64,000 nt of DNA from assembly GCA_030789695.1 (NCBI GenBank), contig CM061141.1:171072807-171136806 (forward strand). Reading direction: 5' to 3'. The position numbers were made by a program, and so were the translations under genes. Origin of the DNA: Scilla litardierei (lineage: Eukaryota; Streptophyta; Magnoliopsida; Asparagales; Asparagaceae). Below the pieces are notes generated by a model, which was not told where the DNA came from, did no database searches, and saw only the letters and a program-made list of their open reading frames with translations. Below are positions 12,250-26,700 of this stretch, piece after piece; the stretch's first letter is position 1, and each line of letters begins with the position of its first letter.

Positions 12250-15200
12250 AAGTGTCTACATTTACCCAAAATTACAAAATAGTCTGCATTTAGCCAAAAT
12301 TACCCAGCGCGCACAACAGGTAAAATTGTGACCGTTTTGCGTGCTTAGCAGAATTGTCTACATTTACCCAAAATTACCAAGCGTGCACAGCCGGCAAAAT
12401 TGTGACTGTTTTGTGCGCTGCGCAAATATTGTCTACATTTATCCAAAATTACCCAGCATGCACACCCGGCAAAATTGTGACCGTTTTGCACGCTGCGCTA
12501 AAAATGACAACATTTACCCAAAATTACCCAGCGTGCATAACCGACAAAATTGTGACCGTTTTGCGCGCTATGCAAAAATGTCTACATTTACCCCAAATTG
12601 CAATGGGGGCACAACCGACAAAAATTGTGATAGTTTTGCGCACTGGGCAAAAATGTCGACATTTACCCAAAATTATCCAGCGTGCACAGACGGCAAATAT
12701 GTGACTGTTTTGCGTCCTGCGCAAAACAGTATACATTTGCCCAACATTATCCAGCGCACACCCGGCAAAATTGAGACCGTTTTGCGTGCCAAGCTAAACT
12801 GCCTACATTTGACCAAAATTACCAAACGCACACAACCGGCAAAATTGTGACCATTTTGCGCGCTGAGCAAAACTGTCTACATTTTCCAAAAATTACACAG
12901 CGCGCACAACCGGCGAAATTGTGACAGTTTTACGCGCTGAGCAAAACTGTCTACATTTTCCTAAAATTACACAGTGCGCACACATGGTAGTAATGTTATC
13001 GTTTTGCATGCTGAGCAAAACTGTCTACATTTACCCAAAATTACCCAGCGCGCACAACCCGCAACACTGTGACTGTTTTACGAACTACGCAAATAATGTC
13101 CACATTTACCCAAAGTGACCCAGCGCGCACAACCTGTAAAATAGTGACTGTTTTACGCGCTGACCAAATATGTCTACATCTACCCAAAGTGACTCAGCGC
13201 GTACAACCGACAAAATTGTGACTGTTTTAAGCGCTGAGCAAAACTATCTACATTTACCCAAAAGTACCAGCGCGCACACTCGGCAAAATTGTGACCGTTT
13301 TGCGCGCTGGACAAAACTGTCTACAATTATCCAAAATTAAGAGCGCGCACACCCGGCAAAATTGTGACCGTTTTGCGCGTTACACAAAAATGTCTAGAAC
13401 CCAAAATTACCAGCTCCCACACCCGGTGAAATTGTGACCGTTTTGCGCTCTGGGCAAAAATGTCTACATTTACCCAAAATTACCAGCGCCCACACGTGTC
13501 AAAATTGTGGCTGTTTTGCGCTCTGAGGAAAAATGTGAACATTTACCCAAAATTACGTCGTCCGCACAACCGACGAAATTGTGACAGTTTTGCGCGATGA
13601 GCAAAACAGTCTACTTTTACCCAAAATTACACATGGCGCTTAACCGGAAAAAATGTGATCGTTTTGCACGCGGGGCAAAACTGTCTACTTTTACCCAAAA
13701 TTACCCAGCGCACAACAGGCAAAATTGTGATCGTTTTACGCGCTAGCCCAATAATGTCTACATTTATCCAAAGTGACCCAGCGTGCACAACCTGCAAAAT
13801 TGAGACTGTTTTGCGCTCTGACCAAACATGTCTACATTTACCCAAAGTGACCTAGCGCGCACTGTCGGTAAAATTGTGACCATTTTACGCGAAGAGCAAA
13901 AATGTCTACAATTAACCAAAATTACTCAGCGCTCATAGCCGGCAAAATTATGACCGTTTTGTGCGCTGGGAAAAACTGTCTACATTTACACAAAATTACC
14001 AGCGCACACACCCGGCAAAATTGTGACCGTTTTACGCGCTGGAAAAAACTGTCTACATTTACCCAAAATTACTAGCGCACGCTCCCGGCAAAATTGTGAC
14101 CGTTTTACACGGCGAAAAAATGTCGACATTTACCCAAAATTACTCAGCCCGCACAACCGACAAAATTGTGACCGTTTTGCGCGCTTGGAAAACTGTATAA
14201 ATTTTCCCAAAATTCCTCAGCGCACACAACCTGCAAAATTTTGTCTGTTTTGCCCCTTGACCAAAAATGTCAACATTTACCCAAAATTACTCAACGCTCA
14301 CAACCGGGGAAAATGGTGACCATTTTTACGCACGGAGCAAAATATGTCTACATTTAACCAAAATTAGCCAGCGCGCACATAAGGCAAAATTGTGACAGGT
14401 TTGCGTGTTGAGCAAAAGTGTCTACATTTACCCAAAATTACAAAATAGTCTACATTTACCCAAAATAAACCAGCATGCAAAACCGGCAAAATTATGACCG
14501 TTTTGCATCCTTGCAAAATTGTCTACATTACACAAAATTATCCAGCACGCACAGCCGACAAAATTGTGACTGTTTTGCGCGCTGCGCAAAAAATGTCTAC
14601 ATTTACCTAAAATTACCCAGCGTGCACACCCGGCAAAATTGTGACCGGTTTGCGCATTGTGAAAAAATGTCTACATTTACCCAAAATTGCCATGCGGCAC
14701 AACCGGTAAAAATTGTGACCGTTTTGCGCACTGGACAAAAATGTCAACATTTACCCAAAATTATCCAGCGCGCACAGCCGGCAAAATTGTGACTGTTTTG
14801 CGACCTGCACAAAACAGTATACATTTGCCCAAAATTACACAACGCGCACAGCTGGAAAAATTGAGACTGTTTCGCGCGCTGAGCTAAACTGCTTATATTA
14901 GACCAAAATTATCCAATGCGCACTGTCGGAAAAATTGTGACCGTTTTACGCGGTGAGCAAAACTGTCTACATTTTCCAAAAATTACGCAGCGCGCACAAC
15001 CGACGAAATTGTGACAGTTTTGTGCGCTGAGCAAAACGGTCTACATTCACCCAAAATACACAGGGCGCACAACTGGCAAAATGTAACCGTTTTGCGTTCT
15101 TGGCAAAACTATCTACATTTACCCAAAATTACCCAGCGCGCACAACCCCTGACATTGTGACTGTTTTGTGTACTACGAAAATAATGTTTACATTTACCCA

Positions 15201-15350
15201 AAGTGACCCAGCGCGCACAACCTGCAAAATTGTGACCGTTTTGCGCGCTGACAAATATGTCTACATTTATCCAAAGTGACTCAGTGCGCACAACCATCAA
15301 AATTGTGACCGCTTTGCGCGCTGAGAAAAACTGTCTACATTACCCAAAAA
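12250..15350 (-). repeat. Sat74 segmental duplication, ~3.1 kb, copy 1
   Basis: Matches 16799-19898 at a constant offset of 4548-4549 bp. The short-monomer landmark TACAAAATAGTC lies at 12273 and 14439 here, and at 16822 and 18987 in the other copy. AACGCGCACAGCTGG lies at 14841 and 19389. Identity is high over the whole stretch by eye, with mostly single-base differences. Before about 12245 and after about 15350 the two copies diverge abruptly. Confidence 0.85.
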
Positions 15351-16798
15351 TACAGCGCGCACACCCAGTAAAATTGTGACAGTTTTACGCGCTGAGCAAA
15401 ACTGTCTACATTTACCCAAAATTACCCAGTGCGCACGACCGGAAAAAATGCGACCGTTTTGCGCGTGGGGCAAAACTGTTTACATTTACCCAAAATTACC
15501 CAGTGCGCACAACCGGTAAAATTGCGACCGTTTTATGCGCTACGCAAATAATGTCCACATTTACCCAAAGTTACCCAGCGTGCACAACCTGCAAAATTGT
15601 CACCGTTTTTGTGCGCTGACCAAATATGTCTACATTTACCCAAAGTGGCCCAGCGCGCACAACCTGCAAAATTGTGACCCATTTACGTGCTGAGCAAAAA
15701 TGTCTACATTTAACCAAAATTACCCAGTGCGCATAGGCGACAAAATTGTGACCGTTTTGCGGCTCGACAAAACTGTCTATATTTACCCAAAATTACCAGC
15801 GTGCACACTCGACAAAATTGTGACCGTTTAGCACGCAAGGCAAAAACATCTACATTTACCCAAAATTACCCGTGCACACACCCGGCAAAATTTTGACCGT
15901 TTTGCGCGCTGCGCAAAAATGTCAACATTTACCCAAAATTACTCAGCCTACTCAACCGGCAAAATTCTGACCGTTTTGTGTGCTGACCAAAACTGTTTAC
16001 ATTTTCGAAAAATTATCTCAGCGTGCACAACCGTCAAAATTGTGACAGTTTTGCGCGGTGAGCAAAACTGTCTACATTTACCCAAAATTAACCAGTGCGC
16101 ACAACCGGCAAAAAAGTGACTGTTTTGCGCTCTACGCAAATAATATCTACATTTAACCAAAATTACCCAATGCCCACAACCCGCAAAATTGTGACTGTTT
16201 TGCACGCGCTGAGCACAAATGTCTACATTTACCCAAAGTGACCCAGCAGCGTACACAACCTGCAAAATTGAGACTGTTTTGCGCGCTGACCAAATGTGTC
16301 TACATTTTTCCAAAATTACTCAGCGCTCACAACTGGCAAAAATGTGACGATTTTGCGCACTGAGAAAAAAATGTCAACATTTAACCAAAATTACTCAGCG
16401 CGCATATCCGTTAAAATTGTGAACGTTTTGCGCGCTAGGCAAAACTGTCTACATTTACCCAAAATTACCAGCAGACACCCGGCAAAATTGTGACCGTTTT
16501 ACGCGCTGGGCAAAAATGTCAACATTTACCCAAAATTTCTCAACCCGCACAACCGGCAAAATTGAGAAGGTTTTGCGGCTGAGCAAAACTGTCTAAATTT
16601 TCCCAAAATTCCTCATCGCGCTCAATCTGCTAAAATGTTGGTGTTTTGCACGTTGACCAAAAATGTCTACTTTACCCAATATTACTCAACGCCCACAACC
16701 GGCAAAATGGTGCGCGCGGAGCAAAAAATGTCTACATTTAACCAAAATTACCCAGTACGCACATCCGGCAAAATTGTGACCTTTTGCGTGTTGAGCAA

Positions 16799-19700
16799 AA
16801 GTGTATACATTTACCCAAAATTACAAAATAGTCTACATTTTACCAAAATTACCCAGCGCGCACAACAGGCAAAATTGTGACCGTTTTGCGTGCTTAGCAG
16901 AACTGTCTACATTTACCCAAAATTACCTAGCGTGCACAGCCGGCAAAATTGTGACTGTTTTGTGCGCTGCGCAAATATTGTCTACATTTACCCAAAATTA
17001 CCCAGCATGCACACCCGGCAAAATTGTGACCGTTTTGCGCGCTGCGCAAAAAATGACAACATTTACCCAAAATTACCCAGCGTGCACAACCGACAAAATT
17101 GTGACCGTTTTGCGCACTATGCAAAAATGTCTACATTTACCCCAAATTGCAATGTGGGCACAACCGGCAAAAATTGTGACAGTTTTGCGCACTGGGCAAA
17201 AATGTCGACATTTACCCAAAATTATCCAGCGTGCACAGATGGCAAATATGTGACTGTTTTGCGTCCTGCGCAAAGCAGTATACATTTGCCCAACATTATC
17301 CAGCGTACACCCGGCAAAATTGAGACCGTTTTGCGTGCCGAGCTAAACTGCCTACATTTGAACAAAATTACCAAACGCACACAACCGGCAAAATTGTGAC
17401 CATTTTGCGCACTGAGCAAAACTGTCTACATTTTCCAAAAATTACACAGCGCGCACAACCGGCGAAATTGTGACAGTTTTGCGCGCTGGGCAAAACTGTC
17501 TACATTTAACTAAAATTACACAGTGCGCACACATGGCAAAAATGTAATCGTTTTGCATGCTGAGCAAAACTGTCTACATTTACCCAAAATTACCGAGCGC
17601 GCACAACCCGCAACACTGTGACTGTTTTAGGAACTACGCAAATAATGACCACATTTACCCAAAGTGACCCAGCGCGCACAACCTGCAAAATAGTGACCGT
17701 TTTACGCGCTGACCAAATATGTCTACATCTACCCAAAGTGACTCAGCGCGTACAACCGACAAAATTGTGACTGTTTTAAGCGCTGAGCAAAACTGTCTAC
17801 ATTTACCCAAAAGTACCAGCGCGCACACTCGGCAAAATTGTAAACGTTTTGCGCGCTGGACAAAACTGTCTACAATTACCCAAAAATACCAGCGCGCACA
17901 CCCGGCAAAATTGTGACCGTTTTGCGCGTTACACAAAAATGTCTAGAACCCAAAATTACCAGCGCTCACACACGGTGAAATTATGACCGTTTTGCGCGCC
18001 GGGCAAAAATGTCTACATTTACCCAAAATTACCAGCGCACACACCTGTCAAAATTGTGGCTGTTTTGCGCTCTGAGAAAAAATGTGAACATTTACCCAAA
18101 ATTACGCCGCCAGCACAACCGGCAAAATTGTGACAGTTTTGCGCGATGAGCAAAACAGTCTACATTTACCCAAAATTACACAGGGCGCATAACCGAAAAA
18201 AATGGGATCGTTTTGCGCGCGGGGCAAAACTATCTACTTTTACCCAAAATTACCCAGCGCACAACATGCAAAATTGTGACCGTTTTACGCGCTAGGCCAA
18301 TAATGTCCATATTTAACCAAAGTGACCCATCGTGCACAACCTGCAAAATTGAGACTGTTGTGCGCTCTGACCAAACATGTCTACATTTACCCAAAGTGAC
18401 TTAGCGCGCACTACCGGTAAAATTGTGACCATTTTACGCACAGAGCAAAAATTTCTACAATTAACCAAAATTACTCAGCGCTCATAGCCGGCAAAATTGT
18501 GATCGTTTCGCGTGCTGGGAAAAACTGTCAACATTTACCCAAAATTACCAGCGCACACACCCGGCAAAATTGTGACCGTTTTGCGCGATGGGAAAAATTG
18601 TATGCATTTACCCAAAATTACTAGCGCACGCTCCCGGTAAAATTGTGACCGTTTTACGCGGAGAAAAAATGTCGACAATTTCCCAAAATTACTCAGCCCG
18701 CACAACCGACAAAATTGTGACCGTTTTGCGCGCTTGGAAAATTGTTTAAATTTTCCAAAAATTCCTCAGCGCACACAACCTGTAAAATTGTGTCTATTTT
18801 GCCCGTTGACCAAAAATGTCAACATTTACCCAAAATTACTCAACGCTCACAACCGGGAAAAATGGTGACCATTTTACGCACGGAGCAAAAAATGTCTACA
18901 TTTAACCAAAATTAGCTAGCGCGCACATAAGGCAAAATTGTGACAGTTTTGCGTGCTGAGCAAAAGTGTCTACATATACCCAAAATTACAAAATAGTCTA
19001 CATTTACCCAAAATTACCCAGCGTGCAAAACCGGCAAAATTATGACCGTTTTGCGTCCTTGCAAAATTGTCTACATTACCCAAAATTACCCAGCACGCAC
19101 AGCCGACAAAATTGTGACTGTTTTGCGCGCTGCGCAAAAAATGTCTACATTTACCCAAAATTACCCAGCGTGCACACCCGGCAAAATTGTGACCGTTTTG
19201 CGCATTGTGAAAAAATGTCTGCATTTACCCAAAATTTTCATGCGGCACAACCGGTAAAAATTGTGACCGTTTTGCGCACTGGACAAAAATGTCAACATTT
19301 ACACAAAATTATTCATCGCGCACAGCCGGCAAAATAGTGACTGTTTTTGGACCTACACAAAACAGTATACCTTTGCCCAAAATTACACAACGCGCACAGC
19401 TGGAAAAATTGAGACCGTTTTGCGCGCTGAGCTAAACTGCCTATATTAGACCAAAATTATCCAATGCGCACTGTCGGCAAAATTGTGACCGTTTTACACG
19501 GTGAGCAAAAATGTCTACATTTTCCAAAAATTACGCAGCGCGCACAACCGGCAAAATTGTGACAGTTTTGTGCGCTGAGCAAAACGGTCTACATTCACCC
19601 AAAATACACAGTGTGCACAACCGGCAAATTGTAACCATTTTGCGTTCTTGGCAAAACAATGTACATTTGCCCAAAATTACCCAGCGCGCACAACCCCCGA

Positions 19701-19898
19701 CATTGTGACTGTTTGGTGCACTACGAAAATAATGTTTACATTTACAAAAAGTGTCCCAGCGCGCACAACCTGCAAAATTGTGACCGTTTTACGCGCAGAC
19801 AAATATGTCAACATTTATCCAAAGTGACTCAGTGCGCACAACGCTCAAAATTGTGACCGCTTTGCGCGCTGAGAAAAACTGTCTACATTACCCAAAAA
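16799..19898 (-). repeat. Sat74 segmental duplication, ~3.1 kb, copy 2
   Basis: Second copy of 12250-15350. It ends at a sharp junction near 19898-19910, where CCCAAAAATGTGACTG replaces the expected CCCAAAAATACAGCG. From there the sequence switches to a block that is repeated 1363 bp downstream. Confidence 0.85.
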
Positions 19899-19904
19899 TG
19901 TGAC

Positions 19905-20580
19905 TGTTTTGCACGTTATGCAAATAATATCTACATTTACCGAAAATAACCTAATGCCCACAACCCGTAAAATTGTGACTGTTTTGCGCGCTGAGCACAA
20001 AGGTCTACATTTACCCAAAGTGACCCAGCAGCGTACACAACCTGCAAAATTGAGACTGTTTTGCGCGCTCACCAAATATGTCTACATTTATCCAAAATTA
20101 CTCAGCGCTCACAACCGGCAAAATTGTGACCATTTTGCGCGCTGAGAAAAAAATGTCTACATTTAACCAAAATTACTCAGAGTGAAAATTCGGCAAATTT
20201 TGTGAACGTTTTGCGCGCTGGTCAAAACTGTCTACATTTACCCAAAATTACCAGCACACACCCGGCAAAATTGTGACTGTTATGCGCGCTGGGAAAAAAT
20301 GTCAACATTTAGCCAAAATTACTCAGCCCGCACAACCGGCAAAATTGAGAACATTTTGCGCGTTGAGCAAAACTGTCTAAATTTTCCCAAAATTCCACAG
20401 TGCACACAACCTGCAAAATTGTTGCTGTTTTGCACGTTGACAAAAAATGGTGACAAAAAATGGTGACAAAAAATTGTCTAACTTTACCCAAAATTACTCA
20501 ACGCCCACAACCGGCAAAATGGTGACAATTTTGCGCGCGGTGCAAAAAATGTCTACATTTAACCAAAATTACCCAGCGTG
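19905..20580 (-). repeat. Sat74 block repeated 1363 bp downstream, copy 1
   Basis: Matches 21268-21930. The AGCAGCGTACACAACC landmark lies at 20027 here and at 21390 in the copy. Near 20450-20475 this copy has an extra run of the 12-bp motif TGGTGACAAAAA relative to 21810-21830, so the offset shrinks slightly. The same pair spacing (1361 bp) is seen between 25589 and 26950. Confidence 0.75.
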
Positions 20581-21267
20581 CACATCCTGCAAAATTGTGA
20601 CCGTTTTTAATCGCTGACCAAATATGTCTACATTTACCCAAAGTGGCCCAGCGCGCACAACCTGCAAAATTGTGACCCTTTTACGCGCTGAGCAAAAATG
20701 CCTACATTTAACCAAAATTACTCAGCGAGCATAGCCGGTAAAATTGTGACTGTTTTGCGTGCTGACCAAATATGTATACATTTGCCCAAAGTAACTCAGC
20801 GCGCAACACCGACAAGATTGTGATCGTTTTGCGCTCTGATAAAAAATGTCTACATTTAACCAAAATTACTCAGTGCGCATAGGCGGCAAAATTATGACCG
20901 TTTTGGGCGCTGGACAAAACTGTCTATATTTACCCAAAATTACCAGCGCGAACACCCGACAAAATTGTGACAGTTTAGCATGCTGGGCAAAAATGTATAT
21001 ATTTACCCAAAATTACCCGCGCCCACACACGGCAAAATTGTGACCGTTTTGCGCGCTGTGCAAAAATGTCAACATTTACCCAAAATTACTCAGCCTACTC
21101 AACCGACAAAATTGTGACCGTTTTGTGCGCTGACTAAAACTGTCTATATTTTCTAAAAATTATCTCAGCGCGCACAACCGTCAAAATTGTGACAGTTTTG
21201 CGCGTTGAGCAAAACTGTCTACCTTTACCCAAAATTAACCAGTGCGCGCAACCGGCAAAATGTGACA

Positions 21268-21930
21268 GTTTTTGCACGTTATGCAAATAATATCTACATT
21301 TACCGAAAATAACCCAATGCCCACAACCCGCAAAATTGTGACTGTTTTGCGCGCTGAGCACAAATGTCTACATTTACCCAAAGTGACCCAGCAGCGTACA
21401 CAACCTGCAAAATTGACACTGTTTTGCGCGCTGACCAAATATGTCTACATTTATCCAAAATTACTCAGCGCTCACAACCAGCAAAATTGTGACCATTTTG
21501 CGCGCTGAGAAAAAAATGTCTACATTTAACCAAAAATACTCAGAGTGCAAATCCGGCAAATTTTGTGAACGTTTTGTGCGCTGGTCAAAACAGTCTACAT
21601 TTACCCAAAATTACCAGCACACACCCGGCAAAATTGTGACCGTTATGCGCGCTGGGCAAAAATGTCAACATTTAGCCAAAATTACTCAGCCCGCACAACC
21701 GGCAAAATTGAGAACGTTTTGCGCGTTGAGCAAAACTGTTTAAATTTTCCCAAAATTCCGCAGTGCACACAACCTGCAAAATTGTTGCTGTTTTGCACGT
21801 TGACCAAAAATGGTGACAAAAAATTGTCTAACTTTACCCAAAATTACTCAACTCCCACAACCGGCAAAATGGTGACAATTTTACGCACGGTGCAAAAAAT
21901 GTCTACATTTAACCAAAATTACCCAATTCG
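21268..21930 (-). repeat. Sat74 block, copy 2 of the 1363-bp pair
   Basis: Second copy of 19905-20580. It opens with TTTGCACGTTATGCAAATAA and contains the AGCAGCGTACACAACC variant at 21390. It also forms part of a longer block, about 20570-21985, that is repeated at about 24770-26150 with an offset of about 4199 bp (21390 and 25589). Confidence 0.7.
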
Positions 21931-23749
21931 CACATCCGGCAAAATTGTGACCGTTTTGCGTGCTGAGCAAAAGTGTCTACATTTACCCAAAATTACAAAA
22001 TAGTCTACATTTAGCCAAAATTACCCAGCGCACACAACCGGCAAAATTGCGACCGTTTTGCGTGCTTAGCAAAATTGTCTACGTTTACCCAAAATTACGT
22101 AGCATGCACAGCCGGCAAAATTGTGACTGTTTTGTGTGCTGCGCAAAAATTGTCTACATTTACCCAAAATTACCCAGCGTGCACAACCGGGAAAATTGTG
22201 ACCGTTTTGCGCACTGTGCAAAAATGTCTACATTTAACCAAAATTACTCAGCGTGCATAGCCGGCAAAATTGTGACCGTTTTGCGCTCTGGGCAAAAATG
22301 TTAACATTTACCCAAAATTACTAAGCGCGCACAATCGGCAAAATTGTGAAAGTTTTGCACGCTTAACAAAACTGTATAAATTTTCCCAAAATTCCTCAGC
22401 GTGCACAACCTGCAAAATTGTGGCCGTTTTGCACATTGACCGAAAATGTCTACATTTAACCAAAATTACTCAACGCTCACAACCGGCAAAATGGTGATCT
22501 TTTTGCGCGCAGAGCAAAAAATGTCTACATTTTACCAAAATTACCCAGCGCGCACATCTGGCAAAATTGTTGGCGTTTTGCGTGCTGAACAAAAGTGTCT
22601 ACATTTACCTAAAATTACAAAATAGTCGACATTTACCCAAAATTATCCAGCATGCACAGCCGGCAAAATTGTGACTGTTTTCCGTCCTGTGCAAAACTGT
22701 ATACATTTGCCCAAAATTATCCAGCACACACACGGCAAAATTGAGTCCGTTTTGCACGCAGAGCTAAACTGCCTACATTTGACCAAAATTATCAAACGCG
22801 CACAATCAGCAAAATTGTGCCCTTTTTGCGCGCTGAGCAAAACTGTCTATGTTTTCCAAAAATTACGCAGCGCGCACAACCGGCGAAATTGTGACAGTTT
22901 TGTACGCGGAGCAGAACTGTCTGCATTTACTTAAAATTACACAGTGCGCACAACCGGCAAAAATGTTATCGTTTTGCGTGCTTAGCAAAACTGTCTACAT
23001 TTGGCCAAAATTACCCCGCGCGCACAACCCGCAACATTGTGACTGTTTTACGCACTACGCAAATAGTGTCCACATTTACCCAAAATTACCAGCGCACACA
23101 CCCGGCAAAATTGTGACCGTTTTGCGCGCGGAGGAAAAATGTCGAAATTTACCCAAAGTTACTCAGCCCGCACAACCGGTAAAATTGTGACCGTTTTGCG
23201 CGCTGAGCAAACCGGTTTAAATTTTCCAAAAATTCCTCTGCCCGCACAACCTCCAAAATTGTGACTGTTTTGCCCGTTGACCAAAAACGCCAACATTTAC
23301 CGAAAATTATTCAACGCTCACAACCGGCAAAATGGTGACCATTTTACGCGCGGAGCAAAAAATGTCAACATTTAACCAAATTTAGCCAGCCTGCACATCC
23401 GGTAAAATTGTGACAGATTTGTGTGCTGAGCAAAAGTGTCTACATTTACCTAAAATTTCAAAATAGTCTACATTTACCCAAAATTACCCAGCATGCAAAA
23501 CCGGCAAAATTGTGACAGTTTTGCGTCCTTGATAAATTGTCAACATTTACCCGAAATTACCCAGCGCGCACAGCCGGTAAAATTGTGACTGTTTGGCACG
23601 CTGCGCAAAAAATGTATACATTTACCCAAAATTACCCGCGTGCACACCCGGAAAAATTGTGACCATTTTGCGCTGTGTGCAAAAATGTCTACATTTACCC
23701 AAAATTGCTATGGGGCACAACCGGTAAAAATTGTGACCGTTTTGCGCAC

Positions 23750-26700
23750 TGGACATAAATGTCAACATTTACCCAAAATTATCCAGCGAGCACAGCCGAC
23801 AAATTTGTGACTGTTTTGCGACCTACGCAAAACAGTATGGTTTCCATTCCCATCATCATATTGAAGGAAACTTTTGCCCAAAATTACTCAACGAGCACAG
23901 CTGGCAAAATTGAGACCGTTTTTCTCGCTGAGCTAAACTGCCTATATTTGACCAAAATTACCCAAAGCGCACTGTCGGCAAAATTGTGACCGTTTTGCGC
24001 GCTGAGCAAAACTGTCTACATTTTCCAAAAATTACGCAGCGCGCACAACCGGCGAAATTGTGACAGTTTTGCGTGCTGAGAAAAACGGTCTACATTCACC
24101 CAAAATACACAGTACGCACAACCGGCAAACTGTAACCGTTTTGCGTGCTTGGCAAAACTGTCTACATTTACCCAAAATTACCCAGCGCGCACAACCGGCG
24201 AAATTGTGACAGTTTTGCGCGCTGAGCAAAACGGTCTACATTCACTCAAAATACACAGTGCGCACAACCGGCAAACTATAACCGTTTTGCGTGCTTGGCA
24301 AAACTGTCTACATTTACCCAAAATTACCCAGCGCGCACAACTCCCAACATTGTGACTGTTTTGTGCACAACGGAAATAATGTCTACATTTACCCAAAGTG
24401 ACCCAGCGCGCACAACCTGCAAAATTGTGACCGTTTTTCGTGCTGACCAAATATGTCTACATTTATCCAAAGTGACTCAGTGCGCACAACCGACAAAATT
24501 GTGACCGCTTTGCGCGCTGAGCAAAACTGTCTATATTTACCCAAAAATACCAGCGCGCACACCCGGCAAAATTGTGACAGTTTTGCGCGCTGAGCAAACC
24601 TGTCTACATTTAACCAAAGTTACCCATTGCGCACAACCGGAAAAAATGTGACCGTTTTGCGCGCGGGGCAAAACTGTCTACATTTACCCAAAATTACCCG
24701 GCGCGCACAACCGGTAAAATTGCGACCGTTTAACGCGCTACGCAAATAATGTCTATAATTACCCAAAGTTACCCAGCGTGCACATCCTGCAAAATTGTGA
24801 CCGTTTTTGCGCGCTGACCAAATATGTCTACATTTAACCAAAGTGGCCCAGCGTGCACAACCTGCAAAATTGTGACCCTTTTACGCGCTGGGCAAAAATG
24901 ACTACATTTAACCAAAATTACTCAACGAGCATAGCCGGCAAACTTGTGACTGTTTTGCGTGCTGACCAAATATGTATACATTTGCCCAAAGTAACTCAGC
25001 GCGCAACACCGACAAGATTGTGATCGTTTTGCGCTCTGAGCAAAAATGTCTACATTTAACCAAAATTACTCAGTGCGCATAGGCGGCAAAATTAGGACCG
25101 TTTTGGGCGCTGGACAAAACTGTCTATATTTACCCAAAATTACCAGCGCGAACACCCGAGAAAATTGTGACAGTTTAGCACGCTGGGCAAAAATGTATAT
25201 ATTTACCCAAAATTACCCGCGCCCACACCCGGCAAAATTTTGACAGTTTTACGCGCTGCGCAAAAATGTCAACATTTACCCAAAATTACTCAGCCTACTC
25301 AACCGACAAAATTGTGACCGTTTTGTGCACAGACTAAAACTGTCTATATTTTCGAAAAATTATCTCAGCGCGCACAACCGTCAAAATTGTGACAGTTTTG
25401 CGCGTTGAGCAAAACTGTCTACATTTACCCAAAATTAACCAGTGCGCGCAACCGGCAAAATGTGACTGTTTTGCACGTTATGCAAATAATATCTACATTT
25501 ACCGAAAATAACCCAATGCCCACAACCCGCAAAATTGTGACTGTTTTGCGCGCTGAGCACAAATGTCTACATTTACCCAAAGTGACCCAGCAGCGTACAC
25601 AACCTGCAAAATTGACACTGTTTTGCGCGCTGACCAAATATGTCTACATTTATCCAAAATTACTCAGCGCTCACAACCAGCAAAATTGTGACCATTTTGC
25701 GCGCTGAGAAAAAAATGTCTACATTTAACCAAAATTACTCAGAGTGCAAATCCGACAAATTTTGTGAACGTTTTGCGCGCTGGTCAAAACTGTCTACATT
25801 TACCCAAAATTACCAGCACACATCCGGCAAAATTGTGACTGTTATGCGCGCTGGGCAAAAATGTCAACATTTAGCCAAAATTACTCAGCCCGCACAACCA
25901 GAAAAATTGAGAACGTTTTGCGCGCTGAGCAAAACTGTCTAAATTTTCCCAAAATTCCTCAGCGCACACAAACTGCAAAATTGTTGCTGTTTTGCACGTT
26001 GACCAAAAATGGTGACAAAAAATGGTAACAAAAAATTGTCTAACTTTACCCAAAATTACTCAACGCCCACAACCGGCAAAATGGTGACCATTTTGCGTGC
26101 GGTGCAAAAAATGTCTACATTTAACCAAAATTACCCAATACGCACATTCGGCAAAATTGTGGCCGTTTTGCGTGCTGACCAAATATGTCTACATATACCC
26201 AAAGTGACCCAGCGCACAACCTGCAAAATTGTGACCCTTTTACGCGCTGAGCAAAAATGTCTACATTTAACCAAAATTACTCAGCGCACATAGCCGTCAA
26301 AATTGTGACTGTTTTGCGTGCTGACAAAATATGTATACATTTGCCCAAAGTAACTCAACGCGCAACAACGACAAGATTGTGATCGTTTAGCGCTCTGATG
26401 AAAAATGTCTACATTTAACCAAAATTACTCAGTGCGCATAGGCGGCAAAATTGTGACCGTTTTGCGCGCTGGGCAAAACTGTCTACATTTACGCAAAATT
26501 ACTAGCGCGCACACCCGACAAAATTGTGTCCATTTAGCACACATGGAAAAAATGTCTACATTTACCCAAAATTACCAGCGCACACACCCGGCAAAATTAT
26601 GACCGTTTTGCGCACTGCGCAAAAATGTCAACATTTACCCAAAATTACTCAGCATACTCAACCGGTAAAATTGTGACCGTTTTGTGCGCTGACCAAAACT

